NCBI RefSeq assembly: GCF_000934755.1
Contig: NZ_JYNP01000005.1
Coordinates: forward strand, 62,001-126,000
DNA from: Desulfonatronovibrio magnus
Lineage (GTDB): Bacteria > Desulfobacterota > Desulfovibrionia > Desulfovibrionales > Desulfonatronovibrionaceae
Direction: 5' to 3'
Length of the DNA: 64,000 bases
Of the stretch, positions 55,893 through 64,000 are shown piece after piece. The translations under genes were made by a program, and so were the position numbers. Each line of letters opens with the position of its first letter. The first letter of the stretch is position 1. Below the pieces are notes generated by a model. That model was not told the DNA's origin. It made no database searches and was given only the letters and a program-made list of their open reading frames with translations.

Positions 55893-56996
55893 TTAATTGG
55901 AACCTTCCTGTTCAATGACAATTTTTTCACCGACATTTAAACCAGAAAGAATTTCGATCATATTATTGATTTGTCTGCCGGAGCGAATATGTCTGAACTG
56001 TGTTTTGTCACCTTCCATGACCATGACTGTCTCCAACTGGCCTAGAAAGCGAACAGCATTTTCCGGTATAAGAATCACGTCTTCATGTTCTAAAGGAAGT
56101 AACAGTCTGGCAAGCATTCCAGAATAAAGAACATGCGTGCCAGGCTCAATATCCAGCTTAATGAGAAAACTGCGTACAGCCCTATCAGCCTGGGGCGCAA
56201 TCTCAACAACCCTGCCCTGGAACTTTGTTTTCATAGAATCAACCCTGACAATATGTTGCTGATCCAAAGCTATACGTGAAATTAGCCTTTCAGGGATAGT
56301 GGTCTCCAAGCGTGGGAGGTTTCTGGATTGCATTTCAAGTAAAGCCTTACCTGGCGAAGCCATGTCACCCGGGTGCGTAAACCTTTGTACAACCTGGCCT
56401 GAGTTAGCTGCTCTGATCTCAGTATATTGAAGCAAGACGTTCTGTTCTTTAACTTTCTCTCTAACTGCAGCCTCACTATGCAGTGCATTCCGGCCGGCCA
56501 TAAGCGTGGACTTATGTGCGGCCAAAGCCTGATAATATGTGGAGGCGGTTCTGTCGAGTTCCTGCCTGGAAACAACATTGCGGGCATAAAGATCTTTATG
56601 TCGGTCATACTCAAGAGAGGCTTCATCCAAAACAGCCCGGGCCCTGGCAGTTTCCTGTTCAGTCTGTCTTACAGCAGCTCTGGCAGCCTGATACTGCTCT
56701 ACAGCCTGCTTTTGACGGCTTTTAAACTCTCTGTCGTCCAGACGAATCATAAGTTGACCGGGTTCAACCTCATCACCGGGATTGACCAGTACTTCAAGAA
56801 CTTCGGCCTGAACCCGGGAGCTGATGGTTGGATTTTCTTTGGGACGAATAGTTCCTATTGCTTCGTAATAATGGGTAATTTGTTTTTTCTGAACCTCCAA
56901 ATACAATTGATCTGAATCATTTGCATGCACTGAGTTCACTGGAATGAGAAAGCCTGAAAAGAAAAACATAAAAGAGATAAATCTTAGATAGTTCAT
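55893..56996 (-). CDS. RND efflux periplasmic adaptor protein
   Basis: A 367-residue membrane-fusion protein with a signal peptide (residues 1-25, FFFSGFLIPVNSVHA). Then comes the lipoyl-like half RVQAEVLEVLVNPGDEVEPG (about 62-81), the coiled-coil hairpin (about 95-180, including YDRHKDLYARNVVSRQELDR) and the second lipoyl half QVVQRFTHPGDMASPGKALL, and then the beta-barrel. It connects the RND pump coded directly after it to an outer-membrane channel. The two are in one operon with the pump starting two bases beyond the stop codon. No regulator is adjacent. Confidence 0.9.
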   Translation of the reverse strand: MNYLRFISFMFFFSGFLIPVNSVHANDSDQLYLEVQKKQITHYYEAIGTIRPKENPTISSRVQAEVLEVLVNPGDEVEPGQLMIRLDDREFKSRQKQAVEQYQAARAAVRQTEQETARARAVLDEASLEYDRHKDLYARNVVSRQELDRTASTYYQALAAHKSTLMAGRNALHSEAAVREKVKEQNVLLQYTEIRAANSGQVVQRFTHPGDMASPGKALLEMQSRNLPRLETTIPERLISRIALDQQHIVRVDSMKTKFQGRVVEIAPQADRAVRSFLIKLDIEPGTHVLYSGMLARLLLPLEHEDVILIPENAVRFLGQLETVMVMEGDKTQFRHIRSGRQINNMIEILSGLNVGEKIVIEQEGSN

Positions 56997-57234
56997 TTGA
57001 AATTACCGGATTTGGCATCTTGATGTTTAAAGGATATGCTTTGTATGTATCTATCAGGATTCAGTATTTTTGCCAAGATTATGTTTGTAGGCGGTTTTCA
57101 CCCTGAAAAGACTGTTAGCGTTTTGACTATGTTCGGACAAAAGTCCGGCCAGCATTGACTTTTCAAGCTTGCAGATATAGCAACATGCGAAAATGCAAGA
57201 GTAAGTTTTTCTCTGGAAATTATTTTCTTTCAAA

Positions 57235-57280
57235 AACCTCACCATGGGGACCGGGACCACGCCTGCGAGCAACTTTACGG
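57235..57280. repeat. Boundary repeat
   Basis: CTCACCATGGGGACCGGGAC and CACGCCTGCGAGCAACTTTA, matching the boundary at 6.1 kb. Confidence 0.6.
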
Positions 57281-57293
57281 GCCAGTCTGGTTG

Positions 57294-57490
57294 AAAGGCT
57301 GAAGGCTAAATAAAGGCTGAAGGCTGAAGGCTGAAGGCTGAAGGCTGAAGGCTAAAGGCTGAAGGCTGAAGGCTCAAGGCTAAAGGCTAAAGGCTGAAGG
57401 CTGAAGGCTGAAGGCTGAAGGCTGAAGGCTGAAGGCTGAAGGCTGAAGGCTAAAGGCTAAAGGCTGAAGGCTAAAGGCTGAAGGCTGAAG
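57294..57490. repeat. Heptamer array (GAAGGCT / AAAGGCT), about 28 units
   Basis: An almost perfect tandem array of 7-base units, mostly GAAGGCT with AAAGGCT and one CAAGGCT. It lies about 100 bases before the UDP-xylose synthase start. It has no spacers of CRISPR type and does not code for a convincing protein. Confidence 0.95.
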
Positions 57491-57587
57491 GTTGAAGTGT
57501 GAAGTGTGAAGGTTGCAGATGCACCACGCAACATGGTGAATAGTTACTTAACATTTTAAATATTGTGTATACAATTTGGAGCAATCA

Positions 57588-58559
57588 ATGATCAATTACT
57601 TCAGGAAAACTGCCCTTATTACAGGGGGCGCAGGGTTTATTGGGTCTCATCTTTGCGACAGATTAATTAATGACGGATATTCAGTTCTTTGTGTGGATAA
57701 CTACTTTACAGGCAGCAGGGACAGTATTGCACACCTTCTGGAAAGTGATCATTTTGAGACCTTGCGTCATGATATTACGTTTCCATTATATGTAGAAGTT
57801 GATGAGATTTGGAATCTGGCCTGCCCTGCCTCGCCTATACATTATCAGCGTGATCCTGTTCAAACCACCAAAGTCAGCATAATGGGTGCCATTAATATGC
57901 TGGGACTGGCCAAAAGGCTGGGCTGTAAAATTTTCCAGGCTTCCACCAGCGAGGTTTATGGTGATCCAGAAGTGCATCCTCAGGTTGAAAGCTATACAGG
58001 CAATGTCAATCCCATAGGGCCGCGCTCCTGCTACGATGAGGGCAAGCGCTGCGCAGAGACGTTGTTTTTTGATTATAAGCGCAAGCATAATCTGGAGATA
58101 AGAGTTGCCAGAATTTTTAATACATACGGCCCCCGAATGCATCCCGCAGATGGCAGAGTTGTATCCAACTTTATTATTCAGGCTTTGAAGAATGAGCCTA
58201 TAACTCTTTATGGTGATGGCATGCAGACCAGGTCCTTTTGTTACATTGATGACCTGGTGGACGGATTTATAAAATTGATGAATAACGATGAAGGCTTCCA
58301 GGGACCGTTAAATCTGGGCAATCCCGGAGAATTCACAGTAAGAGAGCTTGCCGAGACCATTGTAGAGCTTACTAACAGTAAGTCAGACCTGGTCCGCAGG
58401 CCATTGCCTGAAGATGATCCTCAGAAGAGACGTCCAGACATCAGCCTGGCCAGAGAAAAAATTGGCTGGGAACCTAAAATACCCCTTGAAGAGGGCTTGA
58501 AAAAAACCATTGTCTATTTTGAGGAGCTGGTCAGACAAGGCTGTGAAAGATGTTCTTAG
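57588..58559 (+). CDS. uxs: UDP-glucuronate decarboxylase (UDP-xylose synthase)
   Basis: About 323 residues, extended SDR family. The NAD loop is [15 protein letters not shown] (about 12-26), followed by [12 protein letters not shown]. The catalytic triad is evident: Ser in [10 protein letters not shown], Tyr and Lys in [12 protein letters not shown] (YxxxK). UXS signature [20 protein letters not shown] and [12 protein letters not shown] are clear. It converts UDP-glucuronate to UDP-xylose for glycans or lipopolysaccharide. The frame opens at TTG 57576, but ATG 57588 with TTGGAG six bases before it is the likely start. It stands alone, with the heptamer array upstream and a repeat E6 downstream. 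Confidence 0.92.
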   Translation: MINYFRKTALITGGAGFIGSHLCDRLINDGYSVLCVDNYFTGSRDSIAHLLESDHFETLRHDITFPLYVEVDEIWNLACPASPIHYQRDPVQTTKVSIMGAINMLGLAKRLGCKIFQASTSEVYGDPEVHPQVESYTGNVNPIGPRSCYDEGKRCAETLFFDYKRKHNLEIRVARIFNTYGPRMHPADGRVVSNFIIQALKNEPITLYGDGMQTRSFCYIDDLVDGFIKLMNNDEGFQGPLNLGNPGEFTVRELAETIVELTNSKSDLVRRPLPEDDPQKRRPDISLAREKIGWEPKIPLEEGLKKTIVYFEELVRQGCERCS

Positions 58560-58735
58560 TAACTTACTATTTTAATCCTGTAGAAAAAAACAAGCAAGTT
58601 TTTTAACCTCGAAAGATCAATAATGCCCAGGAACCTTATTCTTCAGCCTCAGTCTTCAGCCTTCAGTCTGAAAAATACGGTTATCGCCCACAGCTTAACA
58701 ATCTTTGTTTAAATTGGGTTGTGGGCACAGTCCGC
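58556..58735. repeat. Repeat E6, copy 2 (inverted)
   Basis: The reverse of 5531-5700: GTAACTTACTATTTTAATCC, CTGTAGAAAAAAAC, a CTTCAGCC-rich heptamer part, TACGGTTATCGCCCACAGC and GGGTTGTGGGCACAG. It begins at the uxs stop. Confidence 0.75.
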
Positions 58736-58752
58736 ATTAGTTAAGACCTTTC

Positions 58753-58860
58753 AACACTACAGCGACACTTTTGCCGATCTCAAATCGTAAATCAGCCGTA
58801 TAATCAGGCTGCAAAAGAGTCAGTCCACTTATAGCTTGAATAAAGTGTTGCTGTAGTGTT
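58753..58860. repeat. E3 element, copy 3
   Basis: AACACTACAGCGACACTTT and AAAGTGTTGCTGTAGTGTT are inverted repeats with one mismatch in 19. Best-preserved ends of this family. The 58861-59323 stretch contains only repeats: a boundary at 59040-59095, a GTGGAG double hairpin at 59100-59160, and REPs up to 59240. Confidence 0.85.
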
Positions 58861-59039
58861 AAGTTCTTGGCCTTAATTTTCGCAAGATGCAAAAACTTTC
58901 CAGGTTGCGTTGTTGTGCCTGGGAAGTTCAGGGTAAACCTTAAACTATCATAAAAACTTGACTTCCTTGCGGGTATGATTCAATTTCAAAATTTATCCGG
59001 ATTTTCTGGATCAGGATAAAAATCTATATTCATGCCTCT

Positions 59040-59240
59040 AATTTTAGAAGCGTCTCACCCGGGCGCGGCCGGGTTCGAACCTGCGAGTAACTGCCTTGAT
59101 AAGTGGAGACTGCATCCTGCAGGCTATTAAGGCACAGGCGGTTAGAAGCCGCCTCCACATTGACCCCGGATCTGGTCCGGGTTTCCGGTTAAGGCATGTA
59201 GTTGCTCTTCTTCGTGATTCAGGCGAAAGCCGGAATCCAC
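59040..59240. repeat. Boundary repeat, REP double hairpin and two REP palindromes
   Basis: CTCACCCGGGCGCGGCCGGG and TTCGAACCTGCGAGTAACT, then GTGGAGACTGCATCCTGCAG, GCCGCCTCCAC, CCCCGGATCTGGTCCGGG and GGCGAAAGCCGGAATCC. It resembles the left side of the 9.9- and 13.4-kb clusters. Confidence 0.7.
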
Positions 59241-59323
59241 TACAGTTCAATAGAAAGGCTGTATGTGGTGAATAGTTACGTGAGTTTTTGCAGTTGAATC
59301 TTTCAAGAATAAAGGCGGAGTAA

Positions 59324-62134
59324 ATGACTGATTATAAAAAGACCCTCAATCTTCCCAAAACTTCTTTTCCCATGCGGGCCAACCTGACCCAGAATGAGCC
59401 CAAAATGCTGAGCTTCTGGGAGGAAATCAATGCTTACCAGGAGATGGTTAAGGCCAATGTGAATGGTAAGCCCTATGTGCTGCACGATGGTCCTCCTTAC
59501 GCCAATGGCCATATCCACATGGGCACGGCCATGAACAAGGTGTTAAAAGATATTATTGTCAAATCCAGAAACATGATGGGCTTTTGCGCGCAGTACGTTC
59601 CTGGATGGGATTGTCATGGGCTGCCCATTGAGCATAAGGTAGCTCAGGAACTGAAAGCCAAGGGCAAAGTTGTACCTTCCATTGTGATTCGCAAAATCTG
59701 CCGTGAGTATGCGTCTAAATTCTTAGATATTCAGCGTAAGGAATTTAAGCGCCTGGGAGTGATGGGAGAATGGGACAATCCATACCAGACCATGCATCCT
59801 TCATACGAGGCAGCAACAGCGAGAGAGCTGGGCAATTTCATTAAAAACGGTTCAGTTGTTCGGGGAAAAAAGCCAATTTACTGGTGCATTGACTGCGAGA
59901 CAGCACTGGCAGAGGCCGAAGTGGAGTATGATGATCACACATCTCCGTCCATTTTTGTGGCTTTTCCCGTCAAAGATCACAAAGTCAAGGATACTTTTCC
60001 CCAGGCAGACTTAGATAAAACTTTTGCGGTCATCTGGACCACCACCCCCTGGACCATACCCGGCAACATGGCTGTAGCTGTTCATCCTGAATTTGAGTAC
60101 AGTCTGGTCAAGGCAGACAATGCTCACTATATTCTCGCAACTGAACTTGTCTCTGACCTGTCTGAAATTTTCGGTTGGAAGGCTTATGAAATTCAGGGCA
60201 AGGTGCAGGGTGCTGAGCTTGAAGGTATAAAGGCCGCTCATCCCTTTATTGATCGCGAATCTCCTCTGGTTCTGGCCAGTTATGTAACTCTGGATTCAGG
60301 TACGGGTTTAGTGCATACTGCTCCCGGTCATGGTCGTGAAGACTATGAAACAGGCATGAAGTATGGTCTTGAGGTACTTTCTCCACTTGACGATCAGGGC
60401 AGATTTCTATCCAGCATTGACTTTCTTGAAGGTAAAAATGTTCATGAAGCCAATCCGCTGGTAATTGAAAAGCTGGAGAATGCTGGTCTGCTATTGAATC
60501 AGAATAAGCTTTCACACTCTTATCCCCATTGCTGGCGCTGCAAAAAATCGGTCATATTCAGGGCCACCACCCAGTGGTTTATCTCCATGGAAAAAAATAA
60601 CTTACGCTCCAGAGCCTTAGACGCCATCATGAATGATGTTCAATGGATTCCAGCCTGGGGAAGGCAGCGTATCTATTCCATGATTGAAAATCGACCTGAC
60701 TGGTGCATATCCAGACAGAGAAACTGGGGAGTGCCCATCATAGCACTGCTTTGTTCCAAATGCGACCATACCTATATGGATCCGGAATGGATTTTTTCCA
60801 TTACTGATAAATTTGAAGCTCATGAGCGAGGTTGCGACTACTGGTTTGAGGCTGACCTCCATGAAGTGATGCCTGATGGTCTGACCTGTCCTGGATGCGG
60901 ATCACAAGACTGGAAAAAAGAGGACGATATTCTTGATGTCTGGTTTGATTCCGGCACCAGTTTTGCTGCAGTGCTTGAAAAACGCAAGGAATGCACATAT
61001 CCTGCTGATATGTATCTCGAAGGAACGGATCAGCATAGAGGCTGGTTTCACAGCTCTCTGCTTGCATCTGTCGGTACTCGAGGGCAGGCACCCTACAAAT
61101 CGGTTTTGACGCACGGTTATGTAGTAGATGGGGATGGACGCAAAATGTCCAAATCTCTCGGCAATGTCATTGCTCCCCAGGAAATTATCGACAAGTATGG
61201 AGCTGAGATTTTGCGCATATGGGTAGCTGCAGTGGACTATCAGGAAGATGTGCGCATTTCCGATGAAATACTCAATCGCCTGGTTGATGCTTACCGCAGA
61301 ATCAGAAATACTTCCCGTTACTTTCTGGGTAACCTTTTTGACTTTGATCCTTCAGAAGATATGGTTGCCAATGATGAACTGCTCCCTCTGGATAGATATG
61401 CCTTGACCCTGATTCTAAATAAACACAGCACCATGCAAAAGGCTTATGAAAAATTCGAGTTTCACAAAATTTTTCATACTCTGCATAATACTTGTGTTGT
61501 GGAGCTTTCTTCATTTTACTTAGATATCATCAAGGACAGATTGTATGTTTATCCTCCCAAAAGCTTAGAAAGAAGGTCCGCCCAGACAGCTCTTTTCCTG
61601 ATGCTTGAATCCATGCTCAGCAACATGGCGCCAGTGTTGAGCTTTACTGCTGAAGAAATTTACCAGCATCTTCCTCAGAAGCTTAAAAGGTACGGCCGGA
61701 CTGTTTTTGGATTAAGGCCTGACTTTAAGGACTACCCTGGTTCAGGTCAGGATGAAAAAGATCTGTGGGATATGGTTTACGCAGTGCGCCAGGAAGTAAC
61801 CAAAGCTATTGAACCCTTGAGAAAATCCAAGGAACTGGGGCACTCCTTAGACAGCATGGTGGTTTTGTATGTAGACGAAGACAAGTTTGATGGTCTTAAG
61901 GCCTTGGAAAAGGAACTGGGCTTTATATTTATTGTGTCCAAGGCAGTTGTTAAGCCCATGAATCAGGCCCCGGAAGGCATATTCAAAAGCCAGGAAATGG
62001 ACGGACTAATGGTGGAAGTAAGCAGGGCACCTGGTGAAAAATGCTCCAGGTGCTGGATTTACAACGAAACCCTGGATTCTGAAATGGCCTGCCCAAGGTG
62101 TTCTGGGATCATGAAAGAACTGACATTGGACTAA
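59324..62134 (+). CDS. ileS: Isoleucyl-tRNA synthetase
   Basis: A 936-residue class I synthetase of normal bacterial length. HIGH motif [19 protein letters not shown] is at about 58-76, the editing domain at about 200-400 ([18 protein letters not shown]), the tRNA/isoleucine region [14 protein letters not shown] near 465, and the KMSKS loop [12 protein letters not shown] near 605. The C-terminus has a zinc finger: CSRCW and CPRCSG. It charges tRNA-Ile with isoleucine and removes valine. The ATG has GGCGGAG before it. It probably begins a transcription unit with lspA and lgt, a common order in this group, though a 190-base gap with repeat E6 now lies between. Confidence 0.97.
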   Translation: MTDYKKTLNLPKTSFPMRANLTQNEPKMLSFWEEINAYQEMVKANVNGKPYVLHDGPPYANGHIHMGTAMNKVLKDIIVKSRNMMGFCAQYVPGWDCHGLPIEHKVAQELKAKGKVVPSIVIRKICREYASKFLDIQRKEFKRLGVMGEWDNPYQTMHPSYEAATARELGNFIKNGSVVRGKKPIYWCIDCETALAEAEVEYDDHTSPSIFVAFPVKDHKVKDTFPQADLDKTFAVIWTTTPWTIPGNMAVAVHPEFEYSLVKADNAHYILATELVSDLSEIFGWKAYEIQGKVQGAELEGIKAAHPFIDRESPLVLASYVTLDSGTGLVHTAPGHGREDYETGMKYGLEVLSPLDDQGRFLSSIDFLEGKNVHEANPLVIEKLENAGLLLNQNKLSHSYPHCWRCKKSVIFRATTQWFISMEKNNLRSRALDAIMNDVQWIPAWGRQRIYSMIENRPDWCISRQRNWGVPIIALLCSKCDHTYMDPEWIFSITDKFEAHERGCDYWFEADLHEVMPDGLTCPGCGSQDWKKEDDILDVWFDSGTSFAAVLEKRKECTYPADMYLEGTDQHRGWFHSSLLASVGTRGQAPYKSVLTHGYVVDGDGRKMSKSLGNVIAPQEIIDKYGAEILRIWVAAVDYQEDVRISDEILNRLVDAYRRIRNTSRYFLGNLFDFDPSEDMVANDELLPLDRYALTLILNKHSTMQKAYEKFEFHKIFHTLHNTCVVELSSFYLDIIKDRLYVYPPKSLERRSAQTALFLMLESMLSNMAPVLSFTAEEIYQHLPQKLKRYGRTVFGLRPDFKDYPGSGQDEKDLWDMVYAVRQEVTKAIEPLRKSKELGHSLDSMVVLYVDEDKFDGLKALEKELGFIFIVSKAVVKPMNQAPEGIFKSQEMDGLMVEVSRAPGEKCSRCWIYNETLDSEMACPRCSGIMKELTLD

Positions 62135-62140
62135 TTTGGG

Positions 62141-62310
62141 CTGTGCCTGCAACTCAACTTAAACAAGGATCGTTAAGCTGGGGCGATAACCGTTTTTTTC
62201 AGGCTGAAGGCTGAAGGTGCAGGATCCAGGTCATTATTGCTCTTGTCAACTTCGAATAGTTTTCCTGTATTATACTGCAGGATTGAAACAGTAAACCACA
62301 TAAACTCTTA
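62141..62310. repeat. Repeat E6, copy 3
   Basis: GGGCTGTGCCTGCAACTCAA, GATAACCGTTTTTTTCAGGC, two heptamer units and ACTGCAGGATTGAAACAGTA, in the same direction as copy 1. It is inserted between ileS and lspA. Confidence 0.7.
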
Positions 62311-62327
62311 AATATTACAGCAAGACA

Positions 62328-62822
62328 ATGAAACTAAAGCACAAAATTGTATTCATTTTAGCTGGTGTAATTCTGATCATGGATCAGATCACCAAGGTCT
62401 GGATTCAAAACACCATTCCGTTGTGGGAGTCCAAAACAGTTATTCCAGGATTCTTTAATCTGGTTCATGTGCTTAATAAGGGTGCTGCCTTTGGTTTTCT
62501 GGCAGACCTTGAGGGCAACATGCAGACCTATTTTTTCATCGGTGTTACAGGCCTGGCCGTCGTTTTGATTTTTCATCTGCTAAGGACAGTGGACCGTCAT
62601 GATCCTTATTTGTTTACTGCCTTAGGTCTTATTCTGGGCGGGGCCCTGGGAAATCTTATTGATCGTATCAGAATTGGCATGGTCATTGATTTTCTGGATA
62701 TTCATATAGGTGGTCATCACTGGCCAGCTTTCAATGTAGCTGACATGGCTATTTCAACAGGAGCCATTTTGCTGCTGGTTTCATTTTACAAGAAAAAGAG
62801 ATATGCATCCGGTTCTGATTGA
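62328..62822 (+). CDS. lspA: Lipoprotein signal peptidase (signal peptidase II)
   Basis: A 164-residue protein with four membrane helices. Catalytic aspartates are in GNLIDRIRIGMVIDFLDI (about 106-123) and FNVADMAIS (about 136-144), the two standard motifs of the aspartic peptidase LspA. It removes signal peptides of lipoproteins after the diacylglyceryl step by Lgt, coded directly after it and overlapping by 20 bases. The start has no strong Shine-Dalgarno (AGCAAGAC). Repeat E6 precedes it. Confidence 0.96.
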   Translation: MKLKHKIVFILAGVILIMDQITKVWIQNTIPLWESKTVIPGFFNLVHVLNKGAAFGFLADLEGNMQTYFFIGVTGLAVVLIFHLLRTVDRHDPYLFTALGLILGGALGNLIDRIRIGMVIDFLDIHIGGHHWPAFNVADMAISTGAILLLVSFYKKKRYASGSD

Positions 62823-63555
62823 GTTTGGTCATTTTGCTTTTTATTCGTATGGTTTCTTTGTTTCAGCCGCGTTTTTGCTTGGCATGGCCTGGACCATGCG
62901 TGAAGCAGAAATAAGGGGCTTGGATCACCGTCTCGTACTTGACGCCGGGTTCTATGTTATCTTAGGCGGTATTCTGTGTTCCCGTCTTGTTTTTGTTGCT
63001 GCCAACTTTGAAATGTACAGTGATGATCTTCTGGATATCCTGAGGCTCTGGAAGGGTGGAGTTGTTTTTATGGGCGGGGCGGTGAGCAGCGCCTTGATGC
63101 TGATCGTGTTTTTGCACTATAAAAAGCAGCCAGTAGCCAAATGGCTGGATGCTGCTGCCCCTGGTGCCGCTCTGGGGATCGGTGTGGGCTGGCTTGGCTG
63201 TCTTGCATCAGGATGTGCTTATGGAAAACCAACTGACTTGTTCTGGAGCATAACTTATACTCATCCAGATGCTGTTGGACCACTTTTTGTGGCCATGCAC
63301 CCGGTTCAGGCTTATCAGGCCCTTGCAGCTTTTCTGTGTTTTATTTTTCTGGTGCTGGTTCGAAACAAGATTGCAGAACCGGGCAGATTTGCCGGATTGT
63401 TTCTCACAATTTATGTGCCGCTCAGAATGGCCATGGACCTGTTTCGAGGTGATCTTCAGCCAGAACTTGGCATAATATCAATTAACCAGGTGCTGGGGAT
63501 TGCAGTGTTTGTAACCGGGGTCGTACTGCTAAAAAGGTCTGTTTCCAGTTCATAA
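62803..63555 (+). CDS. lgt: Prolipoprotein diacylglyceryl transferase
   Basis: A 250-residue protein with seven membrane helices. The Lgt signature is GWLGCLASGCAYGKPTDLFW (about 127-146), and the end has HPVQAYQALAAFLCF. The essential arginine, in the segment RFAGLFLTIYVPLRM with MDLFRGD, is present. It moves diacylglycerol from phosphatidylglycerol to the lipobox cysteine. The ATG lies inside lspA. One unusual point is that the classical HGG motif region reads GAAVSSALM-like (MGGAVSSALML), as in other deltaproteobacterial forms. Lipoprotein maturation thus has its first two steps side by side. Confidence 0.92.
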   Translation: MHPVLIEFGHFAFYSYGFFVSAAFLLGMAWTMREAEIRGLDHRLVLDAGFYVILGGILCSRLVFVAANFEMYSDDLLDILRLWKGGVVFMGGAVSSALMLIVFLHYKKQPVAKWLDAAAPGAALGIGVGWLGCLASGCAYGKPTDLFWSITYTHPDAVGPLFVAMHPVQAYQALAAFLCFIFLVLVRNKIAEPGRFAGLFLTIYVPLRMAMDLFRGDLQPELGIISINQVLGIAVFVTGVVLLKRSVSSS

Positions 63556-63605
63556 ATCAATGACAGACAATTGCAGGCATCCAGGGTTGTCTGCACTTAG
63601 TCATA

Positions 63606-63718
63606 GAGAGCATTACGCGTTTCTGAAAGCTATAGCTATTTTGGGGTTAAAACCAGATTGTGACAGCTTGGCATGGGGACTGTCCCCAATTGACTTTTCA
63701 GAAATGCGTAATGCTCCC
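63606..63718. repeat. E1 element, copy G (short)
   Basis: GAGAGCATTACGCGTTTCTG and CAGAAATGCGTAATGCTCCC are inverted ends; the interior has only GGGGACTGTCCCC. Flanks (TTAGTCATA, GAGTCAGA) share AGTCA, a possible decayed duplication. Confidence 0.85.
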
Positions 63719-63761
63719 GAGTCAGACGCAAGAAGTTAAATTGTTTCTTTGGAGATAATGA

Positions 63762-63974
63762 ATGTATGATGTTTTTTTTGAAAATCCAGTTCTGATAGTA
63801 TTAGTTTTACTGCCAATTTTGCCAAATCTGTGGGCAATACTGCATGTTTTCAAAAATGATTTTGAAACACCCCAGGAAAAAATGATCTGGATTGCCCTGG
63901 CAGTTTTTATTCCTGTTCTCGGGGGACTGGCCTACCTTGTCTTTGGCAGAAGGAGAGTTATCAAAAGTGTTTAA
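63762..63974 (+). CDS. Small membrane protein, PLDc_N-type
   Basis: A 70-residue protein with two membrane helices (PVLIVLVLLPILPNLWAILH and WIALAVFIPVLGGLAYLVFG). It ends with a basic tail after the GRRR turn. The second helix with its PVLGGLAYLVFGRRR resembles PLDc_N, normally the membrane start of cardiolipin synthase but also found alone as here. GGAGATA is six bases before the ATG. It often sits beside ileS-lspA in related bacteria. Function unknown. Confidence 0.8.
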   Translation: MYDVFFENPVLIVLVLLPILPNLWAILHVFKNDFETPQEKMIWIALAVFIPVLGGLAYLVFGRRRVIKSV

Positions 63975-64000
63975 GGTTAAATTTTTGCTTTCAGCTTTAT

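Noticed and set aside
57294-57490. Tandem array considered as a CRISPR array
   Set aside because: Units are 7 bases with no unique spacers, no leader and no cas genes.
59040-59095. GGTTCGAACC-like part considered as the T-arm of a tRNA gene
   Set aside because: No acceptor, D or anticodon stems can be built around it; it is one copy of the boundary repeat, and other copies have lost the tRNA-like bases.

Overview
The window reads as one chromosomal piece of a Gram-negative bacterium, most probably a deltaproteobacterium (Desulfobacterota, Desulfovibrionales-like). That is an inference from gene content: an ileS-lspA-lgt-PLDc_N cluster, RND efflux, an EAL-CBS-GGDEF protein, a PHP-glycosyltransferase fusion, a DUF362 ferredoxin and a very large hybrid histidine kinase. 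No rRNA, tRNA or CRISPR array was found. Housekeeping genes are separated by long gene-free stretches packed with small palindromic repeats, remnants and mosaic genes.

Layout. 1-1.1 kb: a broken ATPase/DUF4143 gene and an IS21 istB remnant. 1.2-5.3 kb (minus strand): PhoH-like protein and a phosphonate/phosphate ABC importer (phnD, phnC, phnE). 5.3-6.7 kb: gene-free repeat field. 6.7-11.2 kb (minus): a DksA/TraR-type zinc-finger protein and a 2-aminoethylphosphonate-type ABC importer (fused permease, ATPase, binding protein). 12.0-17.9 kb (plus): a MukF/MukE/MukB-like operon, that is jetA-jetB-jetC of a Wadjet (MksBEFG) anti-plasmid system. The fourth gene, jetD (TOPRIM nuclease), lies 7.5 kb away at 25.4 kb. 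The DNA between starts and ends with copies of a short inverted-repeat element and is flanked by a perfect 9-bp duplication that includes the jetD start codon, so the operon looks split by a mobile insertion. The insert carries a secreted coiled-coil protein, a DUF4160/DUF2442 pair, a BrnT/BrnA pair, a VOC protein, a GNAT acetyltransferase and decayed fragments. 26.4-36.4 kb: an accessory zone with kinase and FHA fragments, AAA-nuclease fusions, an Rpn/DUF4351 protein, MazEF, a helical-repeat protein, a broken DUF1016 nuclease and a broken toxin-antitoxin pair. 36.6-64 kb: mostly core genes (recQ, PHP-GT4, EAL-CBS-GGDEF, Bcr-type MFS, hybrid kinase, DUF362, RND pump, UDP-xylose synthase, ileS, lspA, lgt), again with repeat-filled gaps.

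The most interesting content is (a) the MukBEF-like/JetD system interrupted at the jetC/jetD junction; (b) at least six families of short non-autonomous elements (called E1-E6 here), three with visible target-site duplications, plus several REP-type palindromes; and (c) a pattern in which ATPase-nuclease genes have lost their middles. No transposase able to move the elements is present in the window.
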